Positions 1-9,152 of a stretch of 64,000 nt of DNA are shown here, piece after piece. Positions within the stretch are counted from its first letter, which is position 1, and each line of letters starts with the position of its first letter. The notes beneath the pieces are model-generated. The model worked only from the letters and a program-made list of their open reading frames with translations. It was not told the DNA's origin and made no database searches. The DNA comes from Paracoccus saliphilus (GTDB lineage: Bacteria; Pseudomonadota; Alphaproteobacteria; Rhodobacterales; Rhodobacteraceae): contig QKYL01000183.1 in the NCBI GenBank assembly GCA_003255745.1, forward strand, positions 30,043 to 94,042, read 5' to 3'. A program made the position numbers and the translations under genes.

Positions 1-1939
1 CGGCCATCTCGTCGACGACCACGACAATATAGGGGAAGGTTTCGGGCTGGAACTCCTCGGTTTCAAAGATCGGCTCTCCGGTGTCCTCGTCGAAGCCGGT
101 CTGGACGGTGCGCTTGAACATCTCGCCCTTGCGCAGCGCCTCTCCGACGCGGCCGTTATAGCCCTCGATGTTCCGGACGCCCATCTTGGACATCTTGCGA
201 TAGCGGTCTTCCATTTCACCTACGACCCATTTCAGGGCCACAACCGCCTTCTTGGGGTCGGTTACGACCGGGGACAGCAGGTGCGGGATACCATCATAGA
301 CCGACAGTTCCAGCATCTTGGGGTCGATCATGATCAGACGGCATTCGTCAGGCGTCAGCTTATAGAGCAGGCTCAGGATCATCGTGTTGATCGCGACAGA
401 CTTACCCGAACCGGTGGTGCCCGCGATCAGCAGGTGGGGCATCTTGGCCAGGTTCGCCACCACCGGGTCGCCGCCGATATCCTTGCCCAGCGCCAAGGGC
501 AGCGGCTGCGTGCCGTCGCCAAAGGCGCGGGAGGCAAAAATCTCGCGCAGCAGCACCTTTTCGCGCCGGACATTGGGCAGTTCGATCCCGATGACCGTGC
601 GGCCGGGAACGGTGCTGACGCGCGCCGACAAGGCCGACATGGACCGGGCGATGTCATCAGCCAGGCCGATCACGCGACTGGCCTTCAGGCCCGGTGCGGG
701 CTCCAGTTCATAGAGGGTGACGACCGGGCCCGGGCGAACCTCGGTGATCTGGCCCTTGACGCCGTAATCGTCCAGCACCGCCTCCAGCATGCGGGCGTTT
801 TCCATAAGGGCTTCGTGGGACACCGGAACCGCGTCGCTGTCCGACGGTGCCGACAGCAGCTCCAGCGGCGGACGTTCATAGGCCGGGCCGCTGTTTTCGA
901 ACTGCGGCGCGGATTCGGCCTTGCGTACTACGATGGGGCGCCGCGTCTCGATGCCCACGGGCTGCGGATCTGCCGGCTCCGCGTCGGCATCCTCGGCTTC
1001 GGGGTGGGCAGCGCCATGCTCGCGCGCCAAGCGCGAGGCCACGATCTTCACGACCGAGGTCTTAGCCGCATTGCTGCGGATCGCGTCGCTGATGCGGCCG
1101 CGTACCTCATCCTCGGAGGGGCCGTCGCCGTCGTAGTCCGAATCGCGCTCGATCAGTTCGGGTTCGGGCATCTCCTCCTCCAGCTCGAAGGCCGGAGCGG
1201 CCGCCTTGCGGCGCGAACGTTCGGCCGCCGGCGCGGCGGGGGTCTCCTCGGACCGGTCCTCACCGCGCTTGCGCAGCCGCTGCGACAGCCGTGCGGCACC
1301 GTCAGCGCCGAGCAGTGATAGATGCAGCGCGGTGGACAGCCCGCCGGTGAACCGGCGCCACAGCCCGACCAGCTCGTCGCGGCTGAAGCCCAAAACAAAG
1401 GCGCCCACGGCCAGCACCGCCACCGCGACCAGCAGCGCGGCGATCCGGATGCCCAGCTGCGCCTTCAGCGGCAGCAGGTTCAGCATCGCGCCCATGATCA
1501 TGTCGCCGAAATGGCCGCCCAGGCCATAGGTCTGCTGCCATTCCGGACCCGGCATCATGGTGCTGGCATAGACCGACACCAGCGCCACGGCGAGGGGCGT
1601 GAAGATGCCCCGCATCAGGCGCTCCTCGCCCCGGTGCAGCATCAGGCGCAGGCCCCAGACCCAGGCCGCGACGACCAGCATCCACGATCCGTATCCCGCG
1701 ATCATCATCAACGGAGAGGCAATATAGGCGCCAAAGCTGCCCAGCATGTTTTCCGCCGGCGCATCGGTGGCCGACAGGAAGCTGGGATCGTCGGACGACC
1801 AGCTGCCCAGCATCATCGACACCAGAACGCCCACAAGGATCAGGCCCGCGCCCAGAAGCTCCTTTCCCCGCCGCTCAAGCGCGGCCTGAGTGTTCTGGTC
1901 GAACAAGGGATCGCGGTGTTTCGCCTGCCAGCTTGCCAT
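1..1939 (-). CDS. ftsK: DNA translocase FtsK, N-terminal 646 codons (cut by window edge)
   Basis: FtsK is the septal, membrane-anchored ATPase that pumps chromosome termini across the division site. The frame starts at 1939 with MASWQAKHRDP and runs off the left edge. About four membrane segments lie between residues 27 and 175, followed by a charged linker of roughly 200 residues and then the motor domain. The Walker A motif GTTGSGKS is at residues 507-514 (Lys513), and the Walker B run VVVDEMA (Asp643-Glu644) is the last thing visible. The C-terminal part of the motor and the DNA-reading gamma domain are outside the window. It starts 4 bp after the aminotransferase stop, so the two are probably co-transcribed. 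Confidence 0.95.
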   Translation of the reverse strand, partial: MASWQAKHRDPLFDQNTQAALERRGKELLGAGLILVGVLVSMMLGSWSSDDPSFLSATDAPAENMLGSFGAYIASPLMMIAGYGSWMLVVAAWVWGLRLMLHRGEERLMRGIFTPLAVALVSVYASTMMPGPEWQQTYGLGGHFGDMIMGAMLNLLPLKAQLGIRIAALLVAVAVLAVGAFVLGFSRDELVGLWRRFTGGLSTALHLSLLGADGAARLSQRLRKRGEDRSEETPAAPAAERSRRKAAAPAFELEEEMPEPELIERDSDYDGDGPSEDEVRGRISDAIRSNAAKTSVVKIVASRLAREHGAAHPEAEDADAEPADPQPVGIETRRPIVVRKAESAPQFENSGPAYERPPLELLSAPSDSDAVPVSHEALMENARMLEAVLDDYGVKGQITEVRPGPVVTLYELEPAPGLKASRVIGLADDIARSMSALSARVSTVPGRTVIGIELPNVRREKVLLREIFASRAFGDGTQPLPLALGKDIGGDPVVANLAKMPHLLIAGTTGSGKSVAINTMILSLLYKLTPDECRLIMIDPKMLELSVYDGIPHLLSPVVTDPKKAVVALKWVVGEMEDRYRKMSKMGVRNIEGYNGRVGEALRKGEMFKRTVQTGFDEDTGEPIFETEEFQPETFPYIVVVVDEMA

Positions 1940-1943
1940 TACC

Positions 1944-3176
1944 TCACCCTTCCCCGTCGGTCATGTCTGCGGCCGCCGCGGCGCCCGCCTTGTCGTAAAG
2001 CACCGCGCGCAGCCGCGTCAGGGCAGCCTCGGTCAGCGCCGCATCGGCGACCAGCGCCACGCGCACGAAGCCATGTCCCGGATTGAACCCGTCCACCTCG
2101 CGCGACAGATAGGCGCCCGGCAGAACCTGGATGCCCGCCTGCGCCCAAAGCCTGCGGGCGGCAGCTTCGCCATCCTCGGCCGGCAGCCACAGGAAGAACC
2201 CTCCCTCGGGCGGCCGATAGCCGGGGATATCGCCCAGCACCCGGTCCGCGATGCGGTATTTCTGCTGATAAAGCGCCCGGCTGGCCTCGACATGCGCCTC
2301 GTCGGCCCAGGCCGCCGCGCTGACATGCTGCACGGGCAGCGGCAGTGGCGCCCCGGCATAGTTGCGCAGGCGCCGCATCTCGCGGATCTGCGCGACGCCG
2401 CCCGCCGCAAAGCCCGAGCGCAACCCCGGCAGGTTCGATCGCTTGGACAGCGAGTTGAACATCACCACCCGGTCAGGCAGGCCCATCGCGGTCGCGACCT
2501 GCAGCGCGCCGGGCGGCGGCACGTCGCGCCAGATCTCGGAATAGCATTCGTCGGCGAAAATCAGGAAGTCATGCCGTTCGGCCAGCGCCACCAGCGTTTC
2601 CAAATAATCGCGACCGGCGACCGCGCCCTGCGGGTTCGCGGGCGAACACAGATAGGCCACCGCGACCCGGTCCAGCAGCGCGGGGTCCAGCGCGGCGTAA
2701 TCGGGCAGGTTGCCGGTCTCGGGCGTCGCGGGAACGAAAACCGGCTCGGCCTGAACGGCGGCGGCGGCCACGGCATAAACCTGATAGAAGGGATTGGGCA
2801 CCAGTATCGCCGGGCGCTGGCCGTTCTTCCGTTCGGGACACAGCGCCAGCGCCGCGTTGAACAGCCCCTCGCGCGTGCCGTTCAGTACCATCAGCCGGTC
2901 AGCGCCCACATCCAGCCCATAGCGCCGATCCAGCCAGCCGCCGATCGCACGCAGCAGTTCGGGAATCCCCTCATTCGCCGGATACTTCGCCAGCGTGCCG
3001 ATGCTGTCGGCCATGACCCCGGGAACAAACTCCGGCATCGCGTGGCGCGGCTCTCCGATGGTCAGCACGATAGGGGATTCGCCCGGCGCCAGATCCGGCG
3101 TGATGTCGGACAACAGCGCCCGCAGGCGCGGGAACGCGTAGTCGGGCAGGTTCGAGAACCGCTCGGGGAATGCCAT
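1944..3176 (-). CDS. Class I/II PLP-dependent aminotransferase, DapC-like
   Basis: A 410-residue fold-type I aminotransferase. SPANPQG is at 178-184, DECYSE begins at 209, and the Schiff-base lysine is Lys245 within NSLSKRSNLPG. The sequence resembles the succinyldiaminopimelate transaminases (DapC) that Rhodobacterales keep next to ftsK. In that role it would act in lysine and peptidoglycan precursor synthesis, and a dapD gene is present 28 kb away in this window. That assignment is by family resemblance and context; the acceptor substrate cannot be read from the sequence. A 105-bp gap separates it from the amidase upstream, and ftsK follows 4 bp downstream. Confidence 0.82.
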   Translation of the reverse strand: MAFPERFSNLPDYAFPRLRALLSDITPDLAPGESPIVLTIGEPRHAMPEFVPGVMADSIGTLAKYPANEGIPELLRAIGGWLDRRYGLDVGADRLMVLNGTREGLFNAALALCPERKNGQRPAILVPNPFYQVYAVAAAAVQAEPVFVPATPETGNLPDYAALDPALLDRVAVAYLCSPANPQGAVAGRDYLETLVALAERHDFLIFADECYSEIWRDVPPPGALQVATAMGLPDRVVMFNSLSKRSNLPGLRSGFAAGGVAQIREMRRLRNYAGAPLPLPVQHVSAAAWADEAHVEASRALYQQKYRIADRVLGDIPGYRPPEGGFFLWLPAEDGEAAARRLWAQAGIQVLPGAYLSREVDGFNPGHGFVRVALVADAALTEAALTRLRAVLYDKAGAAAAADMTDGEG

Positions 3177-3281
3177 CTCTGCCTCGCTTCTCGGGGTCTG
3201 CGCCCCGTTCCTTTTGCAGAAACATTAGCGTGAACGCGGCCTTGCGTCCAGCAAAAGACCTGCAATCGGGCAGGCCCTTGC

Positions 3282-4616
3282 CTAATCCGCCGCCAGCGCC
3301 GCCTCGGCCCCCGCAGCCACGCGCAGCAGGTGCCGGTCATGCCCCGCATGCCCCAGCATCGAGATCCCGCAGGCGGGATGCCCGGTGGGCAGCGTGATCG
3401 CCGGCAGGCCCAGAAGGTTTGCGATGCGCGTGTTGCGCAGGGTCAGCAGATTGGCGCGAACGAACTCGGCCTCGTCCTTCATCAGGCGGTCCACGGCGGG
3501 GGGCATGATCGGCACCGTCGGGATCAGCACGGCGTCATAGCCGCCGACGACCTCCTTGATCCACCTGCGGCGGACGCGGGTCAGGCTTTCCCAGGCCGCC
3601 ACGTAATCGGGCGCGCTGACCTCGGCGCCGCCGCGGAAACGCTCCAGGATCGGCTTCCACATCAGCTCGGGCGCGTCCTCGATCTGGGCGCGCCAGATGC
3701 CATAGGCTTCGGGGGCGAAAAGCTGCGGGGACAATGCCATGGCGCGGTCGATCCAGTCGGTGGCGACATGGGTGACCTGCGCGCCCGCGCGCGCCAGCCG
3801 GTCCACCGCATCTTCAAAGGCGGCGACGGGGCCGGCCTCTGCCCCGTCAAAGGGCAGCCCGTCCAGCACCATCAGCCGCAGGCCCTGCGCCGTGGCCTCG
3901 GTCAGATCGGGCGCAGGCTGGTCGGCCATGATCGTGAACAATTCGGCGCAATCCTCGACCGTGCGGGCCAGCGGACCTGCGATGTCGAACCTGCGCGCCA
4001 GGGGCACCACGCCCTTTTCGGGCAGCGCCCCCTGCGTCGGCTTGAAGCCGACCAAGCCGTTCCAGGCAGCCGGCACCCGGACCGACCCACCGGTATCCGT
4101 GCCGATGGCCGCCGCCGCCAGCCCCAAGGCCACCGACACCGCCGCCCCCGAGGACGAGCCTCCCGGCGCCAGCGCCGGGTCCAGCGCATTGGGCGGCGTC
4201 GCCGTCACCGGGTTCAGGCCCAGCCCGGAAAAGGCCAGTTCGGTCATGTGGGTCTTGCCCAGGCAGATCGTGCCGCGCCGCGCCGCGCGGGCCAGGATGT
4301 TGGCATCCTTGCGCGGCACCCGCGCCTCCAACAGCTTGGACCCGGCCTCGGTCACCGTGCCGCCGCTGTCGATGTTATCCTTCCAGCTGATCGCGACGCC
4401 GTCCAGCAGGCTGTGGCGGCGCCCCAGCTTGGCGCGGTCATGCGCGGCGACGGCCTCCGACCGGGCGCGCGCGGGCGTCAGCCGGGCAAAGATCCGGTCG
4501 CAGTCGGGATGCGCCTTGGCGGCGGCCAGATAGGCCTCGGTCTGGTCGATCGGGTCCAGAAGGCCCGCCATGATGGCGCGGCCCTGCTGCGTGGCGGACG
4601 CCTTCAGCCAATCCAT
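3282..4616 (-). CDS. Amidase-signature family hydrolase
   Basis: A 444-residue amidase-signature enzyme that hydrolyses a carboxamide bond; the substrate is unknown. The Ser-cisSer-Lys triad is visible: Lys79 in SWKDNID, the cis-Ser in the GGSSSG run (Ser154), and nucleophile Ser178 in GTDTGGS. The 24-residue spacing between the two serines fits the family. It is not flanked by gatB or gatC, and its match to GatA is only the general fold, so it is not called as the glutamyl-tRNA amidotransferase subunit. It follows the DUF1674 gene by 17 bp on the same strand. Confidence 0.85.
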   Translation of the reverse strand: MDWLKASATQQGRAIMAGLLDPIDQTEAYLAAAKAHPDCDRIFARLTPARARSEAVAAHDRAKLGRRHSLLDGVAISWKDNIDSGGTVTEAGSKLLEARVPRKDANILARAARRGTICLGKTHMTELAFSGLGLNPVTATPPNALDPALAPGGSSSGAAVSVALGLAAAAIGTDTGGSVRVPAAWNGLVGFKPTQGALPEKGVVPLARRFDIAGPLARTVEDCAELFTIMADQPAPDLTEATAQGLRLMVLDGLPFDGAEAGPVAAFEDAVDRLARAGAQVTHVATDWIDRAMALSPQLFAPEAYGIWRAQIEDAPELMWKPILERFRGGAEVSAPDYVAAWESLTRVRRRWIKEVVGGYDAVLIPTVPIMPPAVDRLMKDEAEFVRANLLTLRNTRIANLLGLPAITLPTGHPACGISMLGHAGHDRHLLRVAAGAEAALAAD

Positions 4617-4633
4617 GAAACGACCCGCGCCAT

Positions 4634-4843
4634 TCAGAAATCCACCGCGATGCCGTTCTTTTCGTAATCGCCATAGCGCACCGGCTCTGGCCCATCGCGG
4701 CCGCCATATTCCTTGGGCAGGATCTGGGCGGCGCGGGCGCGGCGACGTTCCTCGGCCTCGGCCAGGGCGCGTTGCGCGGCGGGCGGCAGGTCGGGCGCCG
4801 CCTGGGGCGCAGGATCGGCGGGGCGGTCGGTGTCATCACTCAT
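4634..4843 (-). CDS. DUF1674 small protein, succinate dehydrogenase assembly factor 4 family
   Basis: A 69-residue protein ending in the signature RYGDYEKNGIAVDF. That motif is typical of DUF1674, the bacterial relatives of SDHAF4, which help mature the flavinated SdhA subunit of succinate dehydrogenase. I chose the ATG at 4843 because it is preceded by a GGGGGA ribosome-binding sequence and gives the normal short length. A longer frame open to 5281 is antisense to rsmB and is rejected. The gene diverges from rsmB across about 70 bp. The succinate dehydrogenase genes are not in the window, so the role rests on family knowledge. Confidence 0.85.
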   Translation of the reverse strand: MSDDTDRPADPAPQAAPDLPPAAQRALAEAEERRRARAAQILPKEYGGRDGPEPVRYGDYEKNGIAVDF

Positions 4844-4913
4844 GGAAACATCCCCCGAATGGGCGTATGGGTCGCGGTCAGTCTTGACGAACATGTAGGC
4901 GAAGGAAAGCGTT

Positions 4914-6170
4914 TTGGCAAAGCCGGGCGGCGATATGGCGCGCAGGGGCGCGTTGCGATTGATCCAGGGTGTGCGCGAGGGCCGGTCCCTGTCAGACCAG
5001 CAGGGCGCGCTGCGCAGCTTGGCCGTGGCCGAACAGGCCCGCGCCGCACGGCTGGCGGCCGAGACGCTGCGCCACCAGGGCCGTGCCGATGCGGTGATCG
5101 AAACGCTGGTCAGCCGCAAGCCAGCCCCGCAGATCGCCGACGTACTGCGCCTTGGCGTGGTCGAGATGCTGGAACTGGGCGCGCCCGCGCATGGCGTGGT
5201 GGGCGCTGCGGTGGATCTGGCCCGCACGCTTGGCAAGCGCGGGCAGGCCGCCGCCGGCATGGTGAATGCCGTGTTGCGCAAGGCGTCCGCCCATGCCGGG
5301 TGGGCCGACCTGCCGCCGCAACCCCTGCCCGACTGGCTGCGCGAGCCGCTGGCCGAGGCTTATGGCGACAACGTCATGCGCGCCATCGAGGCCGCGCATC
5401 AGCAGGGTGCGCCACTGGACCTGACCCTGAAACCCGGCGCCGCGGCTTTGCCGGATGCCGAGGCGCTGCCCACCGGGTCGCTGCGCCTGCACGGGCCGGT
5501 TCAGGTCTCGGCTCTGCCGGGGTTCGACGCCGGCGACTGGTGGGTTCAGGATGCCGCCGCCGCCCTGCCCGCCCGTCTGCTGGCACCGCAGCCCGGCGAA
5601 CGGATCGCCGATTTTTGCGCCGCGCCGGGCGGCAAGACGCTGCAACTGGCCGCCGCGGGGGCGCAGGTCACGGCCGTGGACATCAGCGAGCAGCGCCTGA
5701 AACGCGTGACCGAGAATCTGACCCGCTGCGGGTTGACCGCGCGGCTGGTCGCGGCCGACGCGCTGGACTGGCACCCCGACACGACCTTTGACGCAATTCT
5801 GCTGGACGCGCCCTGTTCCGCCACCGGCACCATCCGCCGTCACCCCGACCTGCCCTTCATCCGCGACGGACATGGCATCGCCGAGCTGATCGAATTGCAG
5901 GCGGCCCTGCTGGACCATGCCCTGTCGCTGCTGCGGCCCGGCGGGCGGCTGGTCTATGCCACCTGCTCGCTGATCCCGGACGAGGGCGAGGTGCAGATTG
6001 ACGAGGCGCTGGCCCGCCATCACGGCCTGACCGTCGAACGCCCCGATCTGCCCGGCATCGACCCCGCCTGGATCACCGAAGAGGGCGGGCTGCGCCTGCG
6101 GCCCGATTACTGGCCGGACCGGGGCGGGATGGACGGGTTCTACATGGCGCGGCTGCGCAAACCGTCCTGA
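4914..6170 (+). CDS. rsmB: 16S rRNA m5C967 methyltransferase RsmB
   Basis: A 418-residue SAM-dependent RNA cytosine-C5 methyltransferase. The N-terminal NusB-like helical domain covers about residues 8-140. A Rossmann methyltransferase domain follows, with FCAAPGGKT as the SAM-binding motif. DAPCSATG (Cys301, motif IV) and YATCSL (Cys351, motif VI nucleophile) give the two-cysteine active site expected for RsmB. The chosen start is a TTG at 4914 preceded by AAGGAAAG at good spacing; an ATG at 4935 lacks a clear ribosome-binding site. purH follows 60 bp downstream. Confidence 0.92.
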   Translation: MAKPGGDMARRGALRLIQGVREGRSLSDQQGALRSLAVAEQARAARLAAETLRHQGRADAVIETLVSRKPAPQIADVLRLGVVEMLELGAPAHGVVGAAVDLARTLGKRGQAAAGMVNAVLRKASAHAGWADLPPQPLPDWLREPLAEAYGDNVMRAIEAAHQQGAPLDLTLKPGAAALPDAEALPTGSLRLHGPVQVSALPGFDAGDWWVQDAAAALPARLLAPQPGERIADFCAAPGGKTLQLAAAGAQVTAVDISEQRLKRVTENLTRCGLTARLVAADALDWHPDTTFDAILLDAPCSATGTIRRHPDLPFIRDGHGIAELIELQAALLDHALSLLRPGGRLVYATCSLIPDEGEVQIDEALARHHGLTVERPDLPGIDPAWITEEGGLRLRPDYWPDRGGMDGFYMARLRKPS

Positions 6171-6230
6171 CGCTGGACCTTCGGGCGGGGTTTCGGTAAT
6201 CGGGCGGGGAACCAGATCCTCGAGGCCCCC

Positions 6231-7817
6231 ATGACCGACCCCGTCGCCCTCAAGCGCGCGCTGATCTCCGTTTCCGACAAGACCGGCCTGATCGACTTCG
6301 CCCGTGCGCTGGACGCACGCGGTGTGCAGATCCTGTCCACCGGCGGCAGCGCCAAGACCTTGCGCGATGCGGGTGTCAACGTAACCGACGTGGCCGACGT
6401 CACGGGTTTCCCCGAAATGATGGATGGCCGGGTCAAGACGCTGCACCCCAAGGTGCATGGCGGTCTGCTGGCGCTGCGCGACAACGCGGACCACGTGGCT
6501 GCGATGAAGGAACACGGGATCGGCGCGATCGACCTGCTGGTCGTGAACCTGTATCCGTTCGAGGAGACGGTCGCCAAGGGTGCGGCCCATGACGACTGCA
6601 TCGAGAACATCGACATCGGCGGCCCGGCGATGATCCGCGCGGCCGCCAAGAACCATGGCTTTGTCACGGTGGTCGTGGACGTGCAGGATTACGACGCGGT
6701 TCTGGCGGAACTGGACGCCAATGACGGCACCACCCTGCCCTTCCGCCAGCGGATGGCGCAGGCGGCCTATGCCCGCACTGCCGCCTATGACGCCGCCGTC
6801 AGCACCTGGATGGCCGGTGCCATCGGCGAGGCCACGCCCCGCCGCCGCGCCTTTTCCGGCACGCTGGCCCAAGGGTTGCGCTATGGCGAGAACCCGCACC
6901 AGCAGGCGGCCTTCTATGTCACCGGCGACAGCCGTCCCGGCGTGGCGACCGCCCGGCAGCACCAGGGCAAGGAGCTGTCCTACAACAACATCAACGACAC
7001 GGATGCGGCCTTTGAACTGGTGGCCGAATTCGACCCGGCCGAAGGCCCCGCCTGCGCCATCATCAAGCACGCAAACCCCTGCGGCGTGGCCCGTGGCGCG
7101 ACCGCGCTGGACGCCTACAAGCGCGCCTTCGACTGCGACCGCACCTCGGCCTTTGGTGGGATCATCGCGCTGAACCAGCCGCTGGACGGCGCCACGGCGG
7201 AAGAAATCGTCAGGATTTTCACCGAGGTCGTGATCGCCCCCGACGCCGACGAGGATGCCCGCCGCATCTTTGCCGGCAAGAAGAACCTTCGCCTGCTGAC
7301 CACGGGCGGCCTGCCCGACCCGCGCGCCGGGGGGGTGACCTTCCGGCAGGTGTCGGGCGGCCTGCTGATCCAGGGTCGCGACAACGGCCATGTCAGCCGC
7401 GACGACCTGAAGATCGTGACCGAGCGCCAACCGTCGCAGGACGAGCTGGCCGACCTGATGTTCGCCTGGACTGTCGCCAAGCACGTGAAATCCAACGCCA
7501 TCGTCTATGCCAGGGACCGCGCCACCGTCGGCGTGGGCGCAGGCCAGATGAGCCGCGTGGACAGCACCCGCATCGGTCGCCGCAAGTCCGAGGACATGGC
7601 CGAGGCCCTGGGCCTCCCCCAGCCCCTGACCATCGGCTCGGCCGTGGCGTCGGACGCGTTCTTTCCCTTTGCCGACGGCATCGAGGCGCTGGCCGAGGCC
7701 GGCGCCCGCGCCGTGATCCAGCCCGGCGGCTCGATGCGCGACGATGAAGTGATCCAGGCGGCCAACCGGCTTGGGCTGGCCATGGTCTTCACCGGCCAGC
7801 GGCACTTCCGCCACTGA
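6231..7817 (+). CDS. purH: Bifunctional AICAR formyltransferase / IMP cyclohydrolase PurH
   Basis: A 528-residue enzyme for the last two steps of de novo IMP synthesis. The N-terminal MGS-like cyclohydrolase domain begins near [16 protein letters not shown] and carries the [13 protein letters not shown] loop. The larger AICAR formyltransferase domain follows from about residue 200, with [14 protein letters not shown] and [11 protein letters not shown] as recognisable blocks. Length and block order match the family. Its stop overlaps the lspA start by one nucleotide (TGATG), which indicates translational coupling. Confidence 0.96.
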   Translation: MTDPVALKRALISVSDKTGLIDFARALDARGVQILSTGGSAKTLRDAGVNVTDVADVTGFPEMMDGRVKTLHPKVHGGLLALRDNADHVAAMKEHGIGAIDLLVVNLYPFEETVAKGAAHDDCIENIDIGGPAMIRAAAKNHGFVTVVVDVQDYDAVLAELDANDGTTLPFRQRMAQAAYARTAAYDAAVSTWMAGAIGEATPRRRAFSGTLAQGLRYGENPHQQAAFYVTGDSRPGVATARQHQGKELSYNNINDTDAAFELVAEFDPAEGPACAIIKHANPCGVARGATALDAYKRAFDCDRTSAFGGIIALNQPLDGATAEEIVRIFTEVVIAPDADEDARRIFAGKKNLRLLTTGGLPDPRAGGVTFRQVSGGLLIQGRDNGHVSRDDLKIVTERQPSQDELADLMFAWTVAKHVKSNAIVYARDRATVGVGAGQMSRVDSTRIGRRKSEDMAEALGLPQPLTIGSAVASDAFFPFADGIEALAEAGARAVIQPGGSMRDDEVIQAANRLGLAMVFTGQRHFRH

Positions 7818-8602
7818 TGGCCCGCGCCCCGCAGAAGGGTGCCCCCAAGGGCGCCGCCCCAAAGGCCAGCCGTGCCGCCCCGCCGCGGACGGCAACCCCG
7901 CCGCGCGCCGCCCGCAGCCAACAGCCCGACGCACCCCACCGCAGCGGCATGCGCCTGGTGGCCTGGGTGGCGGCGGCCATCTTTGTGCTGGACCAGGCGC
8001 TGAAATACCTTGTCGTCCACGTGATGCAGCTGGACCGCGTGCGCGAGATCGACGTGCTGCCGCCTTGGCTGAACCTGCGGATGGCCTGGAACCAGGGTGT
8101 CAATTTCGGGCTGTTCTCTTCGGACCAGGAGGTGATGCGGTGGGTGCTGGTCGGCATCGCGGTTGCCATCTGCATCTGGGTCTGGATCTGGGTCTGGCGC
8201 GCGGCACTTGGACGCTTTGCCCGAGTGGCGGCGGGTTTGCTGATCGGCGGCGCGCTTGGCAATGTGGTGGACCGCATCCTTTATGGCGCGGTGGCCGATT
8301 TTTTGAACATGTCGGTGCCGGGCTGGCAGAACCCCTTCAGCTTCAACGTGGCCGACATCGCGATCTTTGCGGGCGCGATTGGCCTGGTCCTGATGCCGCA
8401 ACCCCGGCCCGAGGCAACGCCGCCCGCCCGCAAGCGTGGCACCGGCGCGCCCAGGGTCCGGCCCGCGCATTCCAAGGGCGCCGCGGCGCCGGGAAAGCCG
8501 CACGAGCCCTTCTTGCCGCAGCCGCGGCAGGGGGACCTGTTCGACAAGTCCAAGCAGGCATCCCGTGATCAAGCCCGTGACGGCGACGGAAAACCGGGCT
8601 AG
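7817..8602 (+). CDS. lspA: Lipoprotein signal peptidase LspA with N- and C-terminal extensions
   Basis: An inner-membrane aspartyl peptidase that cleaves prolipoproteins after lipidation. Four membrane segments lie between about residues 45 and 195. Asp161 (GAVADFLN) and Asp180 (FNVADIAIF) form the catalytic pair, 19 residues apart as in characterised LspA. At 261 residues it is about 90 longer than usual. It has a 44-residue Ala/Pro/Arg-rich N-terminal stretch and a 65-residue basic C-terminal tail. The start at 7817 couples it to purH, but Met45 (near 7949) would give a standard N-terminus. The gene just downstream encodes a lipoprotein, a likely substrate. Confidence 0.9.
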   Translation: MARAPQKGAPKGAAPKASRAAPPRTATPPRAARSQQPDAPHRSGMRLVAWVAAAIFVLDQALKYLVVHVMQLDRVREIDVLPPWLNLRMAWNQGVNFGLFSSDQEVMRWVLVGIAVAICIWVWIWVWRAALGRFARVAAGLLIGGALGNVVDRILYGAVADFLNMSVPGWQNPFSFNVADIAIFAGAIGLVLMPQPRPEATPPARKRGTGAPRVRPAHSKGAAAPGKPHEPFLPQPRQGDLFDKSKQASRDQARDGDGKPG

Positions 8603-8630
8603 AACGGCCCAAAGCACAAAGGGGCAGGAC

Positions 8631-9152
8631 ATGCGGACGCTGGCGCTGGTGATCGGACTGGGGATCGTGACGGGCCTTGGGGCCTGCTCGGGCGGCTCGC
8701 AGCTGAACAACATCAAGGCCGACCAGTCGGGCCCGGATGAATTCGCGATCCTGCCCACCCGCGCCCTGGCGATGCCGCCCGACCTGTCGATGCTGCCGGC
8801 GCCCACGCCGGGCGGCACGAACATCACCGACCCTACTCCGCAGGGTGACGCGGTGGCCGCCTTGGGCGGCAATCCGGCAAGCCTGGCCGACCAAGGGATA
8901 GGCGCGGCCGACCAGGCGCTGGTGGCCCAAGCCAGCCGCCTTGGCACCGATCCGCAGATCCGCGCCCGGCTGGCGCAGTCGGATGCAGAATGGCGGGCGC
9001 GCAACGGCCGCCGCCCACTGGAGCGGCTGTTCGGCACCTCGGCCTATTTGCGCGCCTATGCGCCCATGACCTTGGACGCCGCCGCCGAGCAGTTGCGCTG
9101 GCAGCGCGCAGGCGCCATCACCTCGACCGCGCCCGCCCCTGTCGCACGTTGA
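8631..9152 (+). CDS. DUF3035 outer-membrane lipoprotein
   Basis: A 173-residue protein with a lipoprotein signal peptide; the lipobox LGAC places the lipidated cysteine at residue 19. The body is Pro/Ala-rich, and its central block of conserved Asp-Leu-Ser-Met-Leu-Pro type matches the DUF3035 family of alphaproteobacteria. Some resources, as I recall, link that family to the BAM-associated lipoprotein BamF; I cannot verify this here. The start at 8631 follows an AAAGGGGCAGGA ribosome-binding sequence and is 28 bp after lspA. Its stop overlaps the P450 start by one base. Confidence 0.8.
   Translation: MRTLALVIGLGIVTGLGACSGGSQLNNIKADQSGPDEFAILPTRALAMPPDLSMLPAPTPGGTNITDPTPQGDAVAALGGNPASLADQGIGAADQALVAQASRLGTDPQIRARLAQSDAEWRARNGRRPLERLFGTSAYLRAYAPMTLDAAAEQLRWQRAGAITSTAPAPVAR

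Noticed and set aside
4992..7934. A 980-codon open frame on the minus strand
   Set aside because: It lies wholly antisense to rsmB and purH, has the Arg/Gly/His-rich composition of high-GC shadow frames, and shows no domain.
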